DNA of 64,000 nucleotides from CAADGU01 sp964581605 (GTDB taxonomy: Bacteria > Chloroflexota > Anaerolineae > Promineifilales > Promineifilaceae), in the NCBI GenBank assembly GCA_964581605.1, contig CAZOPF010000012.1, positions 14,948 through 78,947 on the forward strand, read 5' to 3'. Each line of letters opens with the position of its first letter. Within the stretch, counting starts at the first letter, position 1. The translations under genes were made by a program, and so were the position numbers. Under the pieces are notes generated by a model. It was not told the DNA's origin. It did not search any database and saw only the letters and a program-made list of their open reading frames with translations. Of this stretch, positions 24,471 to 35,800 are shown one piece after another.

Positions 24471-26581
24471 ATGCCTGACCCCATCCGTATTTCCAACCTG
24501 GAACGCCGTTTTATGCGCGGCGAAACGGCCGTGTATGCCCTGCACGGCATTGACCTCACCATCCAGCCGGGGGAATTTGTGGCCCTGGTTGGCCCCTCTG
24601 GTTCCGGCAAATCCACACTGCTGAACCTGCTGGGCGGGCTGGACAGACCCACCGGCGGCGAGCTATGGTTGAATGGCCTGGCACTGCACAACGCCGATGA
24701 CAAAGCCCGCACCCGCCACCGCCGCCAGCAGTTGGGGTTTATCTTCCAAAGTTTTAACCTGCTACCCAAATTGACAGCACTGGAAAATACGGCCGTGCCC
24801 CTAATGCTCAATGGTGTGCCCAAAGCAGAGCGGGAGTCCCGCGCCACCGCTCTGCTGGAAACGGTAGGGCTGGGCCATCGGTTGCAACACGTCCCCACCG
24901 AACTTTCTGGTGGCGAACAGCAACGGGTGGCTATCGCCCGCGCCCTCATTCACAACCCCGCGCTCATCCTGGCCGATGAACCAACCGGCAATCTGGACAG
25001 CGCGACCGGCGCGGAGGTGATGGCCCTGCTGCAACAACTGAACCAGGAACAGGGCATCACTCTCATCGTCGTCACCCACGATGAAGAAGTGGCCGCTTAT
25101 GCCCACCGCGTAGTGAAATTGCGTGACGGCCGTGTGGAAAGTGACAAAGTGACGCGGCGGCCAGGTGACAAGGTGACAAAAGAACGCCCCGTCACCCTGT
25201 CGCCAGGCCACCTTGTCACCTCATCACCCCATCTCCCTTTCCGCGACATCTTGCGCAGTGCAATGGGCAACCTGCGCCGACGCCCGGTGCGTAATACACT
25301 GACGGCCGCCGGTGTGGTCATTGGCATCATCACTCTGGTGGCCATGGTCTCGTTTGGCGTGGGGGTGCAACAAGAAGTGCAGCGCAATTTTGAGACGATT
25401 GGGCTGGAAAATATCTTTGTGAATCCGCTGTTTGCAGAGGGGGATGGATTTGATCCCTTTGCCCCACCAGAACCAGAGCGGGCGTTGACGCCAACGGCCG
25501 TGAACGAAATTTCCCAGCTACCCGGCGTCAAAATCGTCACCCCCATCCTCGATTTGCCGCGAGGGGTAAATGTGGTGCTGCTGGCGGCCNNNNNNNNNNN
25601 NNNNNNNNNNNNNNNNNNNNNNNNNNNNNNNNNNNNNNNNNNNNNNNNNNNNNNNNNNNNNNNNNNNNNNNNNNNNNNNNNNNNNNNNNCGTGCGCATCA
25701 CGGAAGGGGGTGAAGGGCGATTCAGCTTTGCCGGGACAAACGATTTGTTGGCTGGCGAAAGCATTGACGAAGGGAAAACACAAGGCATTGCCCTCTCGAA
25801 CGGCCTGGCTGATACCTTGTTGGAAAACGGCCAGACCTATGATGACCTCATTGGTCAAGCGGTGGCGCTGCGAGCCGAACTGCCCCGCGGCGAGAGCCAG
25901 GAATTTCCCAGCCGCATTGTGGGTGTGCGCGAAAGTTTTGGCAGCCGCACCATTGACCTGGGGCTGGCGGAGCGGGAGGCGATTACCACCTGGTGGTTCG
26001 GCCAGCCCGACCTGCTGGAGACGGCGGGATATGATCGGCTGGTTGTGCGGGCGGAAAATTTGGGGAGTGTGCCCACTATTATTGAAGCAATTGACGCAAT
26101 GAATTTTGCTCCCCAATCCTTTGAAGCGATTTTGGACACGGCGAACAAAGTACTGTCATTGCTGCAAGTGTTGTTGGGGTCGGTGGGGGCGCTGGCACTG
26201 CTGGTGGCGGCGTTGGGCGTGGCCAATACCATGTTGATGGCTATTTATGAGCGCACACGGGAGATTGGTGTGCTGAAGGCATTAGGGGCATCCCGCGGCG
26301 AAATCCGGGCCATGTTTACGGTGGAAGCGGGGCTGATTGGCTTGATTGGTGGTTTTGTGGGGCTGATTTTGGGGGCGCTCTTGGGGCGATTGGTGGATTT
26401 TATCGCTCACCGTTACCTGATTGAAGAAGGGGTGACGGGGGTGGGGCTGCTTTCCGTCATTCCGCCCTGGCTGGCGTTGGGGGCGCTGGCCTTTGCCGCG
26501 CTGGTGGGTGTGTTGGCCGGTCTGTATCCGGCCGCTCGTGCTGCCCGCCTGGACCCGGTTTCCGCCCTTCGTCACGAATAA
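24471..26581 (+). CDS. MacB/LolCDE-like ABC transporter, ATPase fused to permease; interrupted by assembly gap
   Basis: The N-terminal ATPase (about residues 1-225) has Walker A GPSGSGKST, signature LSGGEQQRVAIARAL and Walker B LILADEPTGNLDS. It is fused to a MacB-type permease: one helix near 275, an extracytoplasmic domain, then three C-terminal helices with GVLKALGASRGEI and the final LDPVSALRHE. The 100-N run at 25590-25689 breaks the periplasmic part. The frames on either side differ by the arbitrary gap size only, so I treat it as one gene. A repeat-coded insert (25141-25228) forms the linker between ATPase and permease. Proteins of this type extrude lipoproteins, peptides or toxins. 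Confidence 0.85.
25141..25228. repeat. 8-base-period hairpin array inside the MacB-like gene
   Basis: gtgacaaa/gtgacaag octads (25141-25180) face the inverted arm gtcaccct...gtcacctc (25190-25228). The array is in frame and codes for the roughly 30-residue linker between ATPase and permease. Confidence 0.75.
25590..25689. other. assembly gap (100 N)
   Basis: Exactly 100 N are present, the usual placeholder for a scaffold gap of unknown length. Missing sequence belongs to the MacB-like permease gene. Confidence 0.99.
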
Positions 26582-26858
26582 AACTGCCTTTATTCACGTT
26601 TACTTTTTGGCCCAACCGTATTAAAATGGTGGCTACTCCAGTTTGTTTTGGCACTGTTACCATTTAGAAGTTTTCATTTGGAATATGCACACCTCATCGT
26701 GGTAATCCAGAAAACGGCACCATTCTTCAAAAAGCCGGAGAATGGGGAATTGTAGAGATTGTTTCTTGTTTACACTCAATCTCTGTAACGGCCAATCAGG
26801 TGGAGTTACCGTTTTTTACCCTTCGTCAGGTTTAAGCCATGGTTTTCGAGGTGTTGTG

Positions 26859-28607
26859 ATGTCTGACAGGCCAGATTCCCCCAAGATAGATAAACCAAAA
26901 CTTAGTGATTGGATCAGCAAGTATTTCAGCCCAGATGAGATCCAGGAACTTTGCCAAGAATTGAACATTCCGTTTGATGAGATAAAGCGAGCCTCTCATA
27001 AAACGACAGTTATTGAGTTGGTTGAGTATTGTGAACGTCACGGCCGTATGCCAGATCTTGTCAAATATGGCAAAGAACACCGCCCAAATGTTCCGTCCCC
27101 AGATAATGTACCCCTTAAACCACCTACCACTGAAGCACCACCACTAGAATTACCCAAAGAAAAAAAACTCCATTTACCTTTTACCAACCGAGAAGATGAA
27201 ATCAGGCTAGTTATGGCGACAAACGCGCCTGCCTATTATTTATTAGATGCGCCGGCGGGTTATGGCAAGACTGAATTGCTGTATGAACTAAAACGCCGAT
27301 TTACAGACGAGGGGTGGGATAGCGCTTATGTGTTAATTGAAGAGCCGGATTCCATAAGCGAAGTGACCAACCGCATTTACCGTGAATTGGATTTACCAAC
27401 ACCCATACGCAATATCCCTAATTTACCGGCGGGAACTGCTCTGGGCAGCGCCATTCTTGAGCGGTGGAATTATGCACACCAACGCCAGAATTCTAAGGTG
27501 GGTGTTGTGCTGCTGCTGGACCTGGACAAACGGCCGTCCTTGCCCTTTGTCGAGACCTTACTTAATGAATTCATCCCCCGTGTACACAAGACGCTACAAG
27601 GCTCCACTTTTTTTACCCAGACTCATAATCGTTTCCGTGTCATCATTACCGGGCGATACCTGGCAGCAAGGAATGTGGTACGCACAGCAAAAGTTCCCCT
27701 CACGATACGGCAGTTGTCTCCCTTTGATTACAAGGTCATACGCGACTCGACTGGTAAGCATCTGGATAACTTTGTGGAAACAACTATGGAACAGCTGTCG
27801 GCACATCTGGTGTATCTAACGGGGGGGCATCCTGGCTGTATCGCTCAGATTTTGCATAGTTATCGCCATGTACTGGCAGATCCTGATCTATTTCTTGACT
27901 TAGCCCAGCAAGAGACCTGGACAACCATTATCCGTGATTATGTAAATGAAGTGAAGGATGGTATTGACAGGCAGAATGGCTCCCTTTTTCATGTGCTTGA
28001 CCGGTTAACGGTTTTCCGCCATATAGACCATGCCATTTTGAAAAAAGTTTTTCAAGCTGATGCGGCCGTTCAACCCAACGACCCTTATGATCTGGCTGAT
28101 ACGCTGACAGCTACCTATTTGTTGGCCTGGAACGGCCGTTTCCTGCAAGATGGCATCACACGGCGCCTGTTGGCTATCCGGTTGCGCCAGGAAATGCCTG
28201 CTGAGTTTCAGACCCGCTGTCGTGAAGCCATGCAGCTTTGTGCTGAACGAATCGAAGAACGCAACGTACAAAGACCCGAAATCTGGATCATTGAGTACCT
28301 TTTCCTGGCCCTCCAGCAACATGCCCATTTACTGCATTCTCTCCAGGAACGGCAGCGCATTGAACAGTACTTTCTGGAAGTTCCTTTGCGTGAAGCCATC
28401 GAATTATTCCTTGTCAAACGGGAGGTTCCCCCTGAGGATTGGCGCTTTGAGATCAATACCTTAAGCCAGACAATGGAAGGGGATTGGGAGTTTCGTTTTA
28501 CCGTAAACTATTATTTGCGGGCAGAGAGTTATGATGAAAAGCCGTTTGGCAGGTTACAACAACAATTGCAGGCCTATTATAGAGAACTCCAGAAAAACAG
28601 GAGGTAG
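26859..28607 (+). CDS. STAND/AAA-type ATPase with N-terminal effector-associated-like domain
   Basis: The 582-residue product opens with a ~65-residue helical domain (about 12-75: ISKYFSPDEIQELCQELNIP, later VIELVEYCERHGRMPDLV). It resembles effector-associated (EAD) domains, death-like adaptors found on bacterial conflict NTPases. A Pro-rich linker (78-100) leads to a P-loop NTPase: Walker A APAGYGKTE (132-139), Walker B VVLLLDLD (216-223) and an arginine after a strand, VIITGR (261-266), as in STAND ATPases. The C-terminal ~250 residues are helical with no repeat I can name. ATG 26859 has GAGGTG five bases upstream. The next gene starts two bases after its stop. It is probably a nucleotide-gated scaffold or sensor. 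Confidence 0.7.
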   Translation: MSDRPDSPKIDKPKLSDWISKYFSPDEIQELCQELNIPFDEIKRASHKTTVIELVEYCERHGRMPDLVKYGKEHRPNVPSPDNVPLKPPTTEAPPLELPKEKKLHLPFTNREDEIRLVMATNAPAYYLLDAPAGYGKTELLYELKRRFTDEGWDSAYVLIEEPDSISEVTNRIYRELDLPTPIRNIPNLPAGTALGSAILERWNYAHQRQNSKVGVVLLLDLDKRPSLPFVETLLNEFIPRVHKTLQGSTFFTQTHNRFRVIITGRYLAARNVVRTAKVPLTIRQLSPFDYKVIRDSTGKHLDNFVETTMEQLSAHLVYLTGGHPGCIAQILHSYRHVLADPDLFLDLAQQETWTTIIRDYVNEVKDGIDRQNGSLFHVLDRLTVFRHIDHAILKKVFQADAAVQPNDPYDLADTLTATYLLAWNGRFLQDGITRRLLAIRLRQEMPAEFQTRCREAMQLCAERIEERNVQRPEIWIIEYLFLALQQHAHLLHSLQERQRIEQYFLEVPLREAIELFLVKREVPPEDWRFEINTLSQTMEGDWEFRFTVNYYLRAESYDEKPFGRLQQQLQAYYRELQKNRR

Positions 28608-28609
28608 AC

Positions 28610-31288
28610 ATGCCCGGACAATTAGAGCTGATCGGCCGTGATAAAGAATTAGCCAGTATTGAAAAAGTAGTAAACCAATGGGGCACACGCAAGGCGGTGT
28701 TCCTCAACGGGCCAGGAGGCATTGGCAAAACACGCCTGCTAACTGAAATTTACAAGCGCTATGCCGATGGTGAAAACCAATCATACCTGGTAGCAGAAGT
28801 GATTGATTTTGATGACCGGGCGCTGCATCTGCCCGAAAATGTAGAGCGCCGTATTGCCCGCCGCCTCAGTGAAAGCGCCTTTGAACCATACCTGCGGGGC
28901 CTGTTGGATTTCCACAAAATGGAAGCGGCCGATGTCAGCCTGGAGATTTTGCAGCATCAGAATGAGCTGGTGCGGCATAAGTTGATTGAAAATTTCAACC
29001 AGGCTTCAGCCCAACAACGCATCATTTTGTTACTAGATACCATTGATAAGTTTGAAAGCAAGGAAGTATGGCATCGGCTGACGGCGTTGATTTTGCAGGC
29101 TAAAAATGCCGTGTTTTTTCTGGCCGGCCGTCAGGCAGACCACTATTTTCACCAGCTACAGGCAGATTTAGGCAACGACGCCATCCTGATTGATTTGCAG
29201 CCTTTCAGCCACCAGACAGGTCGGCAATATCTGGACCAAAAGCAGCAGATGATTCACAACACGATAGATCCAGCGTTGGCCGACAAACTGGTCGTCTTGT
29301 CAAAAGGCCGCCCCATTCTCATTGATCTGGCGGTGGAATGGCTGGCCCGTGACCTGCCCCTGCCCTGGATGATCGAACCCCTGAGTGACCAGGAGCTACA
29401 GGCACAACAAGCCGAGTTTGAAGTCCAGTTGGTAAACCACATTGGGGAAATCCGCAAACCAATAGACCGGCTGACCTTATTGATGGCTCGTGTATATCCG
29501 CTTAACCAGGAAATGATAAGCGCCTTGCTCCATTTGCCAGAGGCGGATGCTCACAAGTTATTTCAGGAAGCACTATCCTATGTTTTTGTGAAGTCGCTGC
29601 CAGACGGCCGTATTTCCCTCCACGACGAAATGCGGCGTATGGTTCGGGAACATGTCTGGCCCACCATTGACACTGACGAGGAGCGGCAGCGCAGCCAGAG
29701 CCGATTAACGGTGACCTATTTACAGAAACGTATCGCCATCCTGACTGCCCAAATACAAGAACAAATAAACGCTGAGAAAATGGCCCAGGACAAAGGGGAT
29801 GTTCAGGCTGAACTGAACGCTTTTACTGCACGCCAGACGATTGAACGGGAGTTATGGGAAGTACGCGAGCAGCTTTTGTATCACACCATGTTTGTGGACC
29901 CGGACCAAGGCGTTAAGACGTTCGCCACGATATTCGATGAGGCCACGGACGCTTACAGGTTTGCTGTGCGTGAACTACTGCTGGAACAGATGGAACGCCA
30001 GATGGATGATCTTTCGCCTGAACAGCGTTATGAAATAGATAACCGCCGGGTGAAGTATTGGCTTGATACAGGCTCATTCGTCGAGGCTGAGGAAAGAGCA
30101 ACCGCCATCCTGGAGAGCAAAATTACACAGCCGGAACAAACGGCCGACACCCTCATTCAACGTGGCAATGTGCGCATCCGACTGGGCAAATTCAAAGATG
30201 GTATTGCTGATTTTGAAGCGGCCGTGCAGCTTTGCCACGACCATCATTTACAGGATTGGCTGGGCCGTGCCCTCAATGCACGCGGTTGGGCCAATCGCTT
30301 ACAAGGCGACCTGGAGGCAGCCCTGACCGACTATTTAGAGGCGTATCAGATTTGCATTGAATTGAATGACCAAAAACGTGTCGCCTGGATATTAAACAAC
30401 ATGGGCTATGTGAACGCTTACAAAGGGCAGCAGCAGGCAGCCCTGGATAATTGCCTGACGGCTTTAGACCTGTGGGAAGAGATTGGTTTTGGCCGTGGCA
30501 TGGGTGCCACACACAGTAACCTGGGTGAAATTTATCGTCGCTTCGATCAGCTTGCTGAATCTATGACCCATTACAACAAAGCACTGAATATCTTTCGCAG
30601 TGAAAACGATGTGGAATGGATCAGCACCGTCCTTTGCGGCCGGGCGTCCGTTTTGCGCCTGCAAAATGAATTGGATAGAGCCGAGGAAGACCTGACAGAA
30701 GCGGCCGAAAACAGCCCTAAAAATCTTCAACCGCGCATCTTGTTTGAACAGGCCAAACTTCACTGGGTGCGGGGGCAACTGGCAGAAGCCCACGACCATA
30801 TGCTTCGTTGTGAAACCCTGAGCCAGGAGATAGGGGATAATAACCATGATTATCGCAGCTTTGTAGACAACCTGGAACTCATCTGGGCCTTTGGCGATTT
30901 CCAGCGTTGGCAGGAATTGAGTGAACGTCACCAGCTTTTGTATGCCAGTCGTGAAGGGGATGAGGCGCGGCGATTACACGGCTCTGCTTACCGCAAACTG
31001 GCCGATCTGGCTATCTGTGCCGGCCAATATGAAACCGCTTTGGCCGCTTATCAAAAAGGATTCAGCCTGATTGCGGCCAATGAGGTTCACCGGCCATACA
31101 CGGTGGGCGCGCAAATACGCCGCTCGGATGAACATTTGCAGCAATGCCAAGACGGCCGTCGCCTGCGTTCCCGGTTGGGTCGTGATATGATTCAGTATTG
31201 GCATGATCATGCGGAACTGGTAAGAAAATTCCCGGAAGCATTGATTGTATTTGGCCGATGGCAACGAGAAGGAGAAAAAGATGAATGA
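28610..31288 (+). CDS. STAND (NB-ARC-like) ATPase with C-terminal TPR repeats
   Basis: The 892-residue product begins LELIGRDKELASIEKVV, the usual entry to STAND NTPases. Walker A is NGPGGIGKTRLL (33-44), Walker B IILLLDTID (138-146) and FFLAGR (169-174) the sensor arginine strand. A winged-helix-like region spans about 290-360 and a coiled coil lies near 380-420. Tetratricopeptide repeats run from about 480 to 860 (ARGWANRLQGDLEAALTDY, NNMGYVNAYKGQQQAALDN, HSNLGEIYRRFDQLAESMTH). AGGAGG stands before the ATG. It is coupled to the genes on both sides: a 2-base gap upstream and an 8-base overlap downstream. The layout resembles the TPR protein of Fxs-type radical SAM loci. Confidence 0.85.
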   Translation: MPGQLELIGRDKELASIEKVVNQWGTRKAVFLNGPGGIGKTRLLTEIYKRYADGENQSYLVAEVIDFDDRALHLPENVERRIARRLSESAFEPYLRGLLDFHKMEAADVSLEILQHQNELVRHKLIENFNQASAQQRIILLLDTIDKFESKEVWHRLTALILQAKNAVFFLAGRQADHYFHQLQADLGNDAILIDLQPFSHQTGRQYLDQKQQMIHNTIDPALADKLVVLSKGRPILIDLAVEWLARDLPLPWMIEPLSDQELQAQQAEFEVQLVNHIGEIRKPIDRLTLLMARVYPLNQEMISALLHLPEADAHKLFQEALSYVFVKSLPDGRISLHDEMRRMVREHVWPTIDTDEERQRSQSRLTVTYLQKRIAILTAQIQEQINAEKMAQDKGDVQAELNAFTARQTIERELWEVREQLLYHTMFVDPDQGVKTFATIFDEATDAYRFAVRELLLEQMERQMDDLSPEQRYEIDNRRVKYWLDTGSFVEAEERATAILESKITQPEQTADTLIQRGNVRIRLGKFKDGIADFEAAVQLCHDHHLQDWLGRALNARGWANRLQGDLEAALTDYLEAYQICIELNDQKRVAWILNNMGYVNAYKGQQQAALDNCLTALDLWEEIGFGRGMGATHSNLGEIYRRFDQLAESMTHYNKALNIFRSENDVEWISTVLCGRASVLRLQNELDRAEEDLTEAAENSPKNLQPRILFEQAKLHWVRGQLAEAHDHMLRCETLSQEIGDNNHDYRSFVDNLELIWAFGDFQRWQELSERHQLLYASREGDEARRLHGSAYRKLADLAICAGQYETALAAYQKGFSLIAANEVHRPYTVGAQIRRSDEHLQQCQDGRRLRSRLGRDMIQYWHDHAELVRKFPEALIVFGRWQREGEKDE

Positions 31289-32783
31289 TAACGGCCGTAC
31301 CCCACCTCCGCCACACCTCCTTTATGATCCACAGCAAGACACGGCCAGAGCTGGCGAAGGTCAATGTGATTGTGCCTGTGTGGCCACAACGCCTGCCCGT
31401 CGCCCCAATATGGAGGGTAGCGATCACGACAGTAACGGCCGTTACCGGCTGGCCGACTCCTTTCGCACATTTGCCATCACACCAGAATACTATACGGCCG
31501 TCGCCCAGGATGCTGCTCCTATCGTTCTTAATCAATCAGCCTTAAACCTGGCCCACTTTTTTAAAGAACCACACCGACCAGACGAATCCTTACCCGTTTG
31601 GCAGAACTTCTGGGGCGAAAAGGTCATCAAAGAGTTCCTCAACCAGATGATTCACCTGCGCCACCTGGTTCACGCAGAAGATAAACCATCGCCACTTGTA
31701 GAACATCCAGAAACATTAACCGCCTGGTTACACCTCACAGATAGATGCAATCTGCGCTGCGCCTACTGCTACCTGCCACATAAACGAGTGGATATGCCGT
31801 TAGCGGTTGGACACGCCGCTATTGACGCTACCTTTCGCTCGGCCGTGCAACACCATTACCGCCAGGTCAAACTCAAATATGCCGGTGGTGAGCCATTACT
31901 CCGTTTTCCAGACATTATCACCTTGCAGCAATACGCGCACCAACTCGCGCATACACATGACATATCTTTAGACGGCGTGGTGTTAAGCAATGGCACATTA
32001 TTAACCCCAGAAATGGTCACTCATTTGCATCATCTAAACCTGCGCCTGATGATTTCACTCGATGGCCTGGGGCAATTCCATGATCAACAACGGCCGTATG
32101 CCGGTGGTCATGGCACATTTGATGACACCGTGCGCGGCATTAAAACCGCCCTGGCAGTGGGCTTAACGCCTGATATTTCCGTCACCATCAACGGCCGTAG
32201 CGCGGCCGGTTTGCCCGATCTGGTTGCCTGGCTCCTGAGCCAAGAGCTGCCATTTAGCCTCAATTTCTACCGGGAAAACGAACTATCTGCTTCTCATAAA
32301 GAACTGGCATTGGAAGAAGAAAACATCATCACCCACCTGTTGGCCGCCTTTCAGATCATCAAAAAACAATTACCGCGCCATAGCCTGTTAGCTTCATTAA
32401 TTGACCGCGCCAACCTGGCCACACCTCACCTGCGAACCTGCGGCGTAGGGCATAGTTATCTCGTTTTTGACTATCAGGGCAATGTGAGCAAGTGCCAGAT
32501 GCACATGGCACAGCCCATCACCACCACCGCCGCCCCCGACCCTCTGGCATGGATACGGGCCGATCAGATAGGAATTCAAAATATATCGGTTGAAGACAAA
32601 GAGGAATGCAAACAATGTGACTGGAAACATTGGTGTACTGGCGGCTGCCCTTTAGTGACCCACCGGGCTACTGGCCGCTTTGATGTTAAATCACCCAACT
32701 GCCACATCTATAAAACGCTCTATCCAGAAGCCGTCCGCCTGGAGGGGCTGCGGCTGCTCACCTATGCGGCCGCACCCAACTGA
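31281..32783 (+). CDS. radical SAM/SPASM peptide-modifying enzyme with PqqD-like N-terminal region
   Basis: The 500-residue enzyme has the radical SAM cluster motif CNLRCAYC (C156, C160, C163) after LHLTDR, then the SAM-binding GGEP (202-205). It ends with a cysteine-rich SPASM domain (CGVGHSYLVFDYQGNVSKC, later CKQCDWKHWCTGGCP and a final NC). Residues about 52-133 look like a PqqD/RRE peptide-binding domain (APIVLNQSALNLAHFF). Residues 1-44 form an odd Pro-rich tail with CDCAC. SPASM enzymes usually modify ribosomal peptides or act as sulfatase-type maturases. GAAGGAG precedes ATG 31281, inside the end of the upstream gene. No separate precursor peptide was found. Confidence 0.85.
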   Translation: MNDNGRTPPPPHLLYDPQQDTARAGEGQCDCACVATTPARRPNMEGSDHDSNGRYRLADSFRTFAITPEYYTAVAQDAAPIVLNQSALNLAHFFKEPHRPDESLPVWQNFWGEKVIKEFLNQMIHLRHLVHAEDKPSPLVEHPETLTAWLHLTDRCNLRCAYCYLPHKRVDMPLAVGHAAIDATFRSAVQHHYRQVKLKYAGGEPLLRFPDIITLQQYAHQLAHTHDISLDGVVLSNGTLLTPEMVTHLHHLNLRLMISLDGLGQFHDQQRPYAGGHGTFDDTVRGIKTALAVGLTPDISVTINGRSAAGLPDLVAWLLSQELPFSLNFYRENELSASHKELALEEENIITHLLAAFQIIKKQLPRHSLLASLIDRANLATPHLRTCGVGHSYLVFDYQGNVSKCQMHMAQPITTTAAPDPLAWIRADQIGIQNISVEDKEECKQCDWKHWCTGGCPLVTHRATGRFDVKSPNCHIYKTLYPEAVRLEGLRLLTYAAAPN

Positions 32784-32800
32784 CGCTGCTGGGATACTTC

Positions 32801-35800
32801 TTACGACGGCAAAGCTGTATGGCGTTGGGCGGCCAGCAGACGGCCGCTGCCCAGCTGCTCCACATATTGCGTCATCTGCTCACAATGGGCCACCAGTTCA
32901 TCAAAATGGGCTTCGTCCAGCAGCAAGAGTTCTGTATTCAGGCGAGCACGGCCGTTGGCATGGTATGGCGTATCGGCAAACAACGCATATTCACCAAAAT
33001 GTTCACCCGGCCCTAAAACCCCCACCACCTGCTCCTGCCCATCTTCCAGGGTAAACAGTTCCACCGATCCCTCAGCCACAATAAACAGATAAGAGCGTGG
33101 TTCGCCCTGGCGCACAAAAATCTCTCCAGCGTCCACATGCCGTTTTTGCAGGCGGGCATCCAGCGCGGCCAACTCTTGCGGGCTGAGGCCGCTAAAAAGG
33201 GACATGCGCCGCAGCAGGGCGCGTGTTTGTGCCCCGGAACTCACCTGCTGCGCCAGGGTAGTGTCGGCACGGAGCAGGGGGTCAAAATCATCGCGGTGAA
33301 TGGTGAAGAGTACGGCCGTTGTCAACGCCCGATAGGTAAAGGTGTGCTGCCCCTGCCCTGCCAACGCGCCCGTGCCAAAATAACCTCCGCTATGCAGCGT
33401 GGCCACCGGTTGATCGTCGTGAAATACGCCCACTTCACCACTATCCACCAGACAAAAATGCTCCACCTCACGCCCGGCGTGGGCCAGAACGCTATTTTTG
33501 CGCACGGTGCGGGATTGCATCACGGCCGTCACCGCCTGCACTCCCTCCTGGTCTAACCCGGCAAAAATATCCGCCTGCCGCACCAGTTCCGCCCGGTGAT
33601 CGCGGGCACGGATGAAACCCTGCGCCAGCCCCGCCCCCCATTGTGTGCGTGACAGCACATGCCGCGCCACCGTCTCCGCCTCCAACCAGGGCAGGCTGTC
33701 ATAGGCTGCCTGCCCGGCCTTGCGGGTGAACGGCGTGCCCGCCAGATCATCCAGCCGATCCACCACCAGCAGTAAAGCGTGGCGGGCACGTTCAGCAATT
33801 TGCAAAATGCTCAGGTCAGGGTCGAGCGGCCCGGCCTTGAGGATTTCCGCCTGAATAGCCACTAACTGCCGCCCGCCAAACACCGCTTCATAACTGGCAA
33901 ACAGGGCAGCCATGAAATGGTTAAACCCGGCCACCAGCCGCTCCCGTTCGCCAAATGTAGCGGCGCCTGCCAGCGGCACGGCCGTTTCATGGCGGGCAAA
34001 TTGAGCCAGCATACCCAACAGCAGATAGAGCGTGGCAGCCAATAACCAGAGCAGCAGCAGCGGCCCGGCCAGCGGCGGGAATGTCAGCAGCCAGGGGGTG
34101 AGCGCGATGGCCACCGGCAGCAAAACCCAGGGCAGGGCAAAGCGGGAACGCCAGAAATTAAGCAGGATGGGGGCCATAAACAGCAGGCCAAAGGTGACAC
34201 AAGAAATAATAAAAGCAGCAGCTAACCAACGGCCGTCTGCCAATACCATAGCCGGGCTGACTGACCAGAGCGCACCAAAGGTCGCCAACCCACCCAGGAA
34301 AATACCGCCCACCAACAGCCGGTCAGCACGTGGTAAATGGCTGGGATTGAGGGTGAACCAGGCCACAATGCCAGCGGACAGAACGGCCGCCGCCGCCACC
34401 ATCAGCGCCAGATCACGCCAGATGTCGGCCGCCAGACCGGCAGCTATATAGGCCAATGACAATGCCAGCGGTGCGGCGGCCAGTGCCCACAACACCCATT
34501 GAAAACGGGAGCCAGCAAGCTGCCGGGCCACAAAGGCCAGTTCCACGGCAACCACCAGATAGAGCAGCCAGATGAGAATGGGCTGCCAGATATAACCGGC
34601 GGGCAGCCGCCCCAGCAGCAGCCAGAGCAGTGGCAGACCCACCATAATGGGAAATCCGGTGAGCAGAGCCAGTACATCAGGGCGGGCCAGCAGATCCCGA
34701 TTTGCCAGCCAGCGCAGGGCAGTCTGGATGCGGCCGTAAAGCAGCAATCCCAGGAAATAGGCGGTGGGGATGAGGATAACGGCCGTCAGCAGCACCAATG
34801 TCACCCGCCCCCAAATCCCACTCCCCCATAACGTTTCCGCAAATGGGACTAACCGCAAACGCCAAAAGTTCACTGCCAGCCACAAGGCAAAAACCGAATA
34901 AACAAAAGCCAGCGCCCCAAAATAGAGGAAAAGGCGCTCATGTGTTTCCATTTCTCGCCACAACTGGCGCGGGCTGGCCGAGGCTTTCACTTTGCCCCAC
35001 AGCTCTTCGCGCCAGAAACGGAAGGCCCGGCCGCGCAGGCCAGGCATTTCCAGCCAATCCATGAGGATGAAGTAACCGTCCAGTTCCAGCAAAGGGTTGA
35101 GATTGATGAGGACGCTGAAGTAGGCCAGAAAGGCAATTTGATAGAGGAAGGTGGCCCAGATGGTGTTGGCGGCGGTGGGCAGGAAGTAGGTCACGGCCGT
35201 CAGCAGCCACCCCAACAACCCGCCCAACAGCAGCCCGGAATATGGCCCGGCCCAGGAGACGAGGATACGCTGGCGGCTGGTCGCCAGCCAGGTGTCGCGG
35301 GTATCCACAAAAAAGGCGGGCAGTCCCCAATACAGCAAAAAGCCACCCCGATCCAGTTCCCGACCAATATGTTTGGTGGTCAGGGCATGGGCCAGTTCGT
35401 GCAGGCCAATGACAACCAGATTGGCGAGGATGAGCGATGCAGCCGCTACGTACCCACTGCTGGTGAGGGTGAAAACGTGATCGGCATATAACACGGCAAA
35501 CAATAACCCACCAGACAGCACCAGAAGCAGCAGCAACATTTGGACAATCGGGTGGAACAACGGCCGTAACCAGCGATACAGCTTGCGAAAGGTGGGGTCT
35601 AGCCCACTGCGGGCGATCTCGGTGTGTAAAAAGCCGTTGAGCAGCCGCCGCCCCCGGCTTTCTGGGGCACGAACCCGCAACTGCGTTTCAATCTGGTCAT
35701 ACAGGTTAACAGGCTGATCTTGCAAAAAGCCACCCTGCCGCAGTTCATTGACGACAGTGGTAAAGTGGCCGACGGGCAGGTTTTTATATCGTTTGAGGCT

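Noticed and set aside
31281..32783. A canonical FxSxx system.
   Set aside because: The radical SAM enzyme and the STAND-TPR protein resemble FxsB and FxsT in layout, but no small peptide ending FxSxx and no TIR-like FxsC is visible near the locus.
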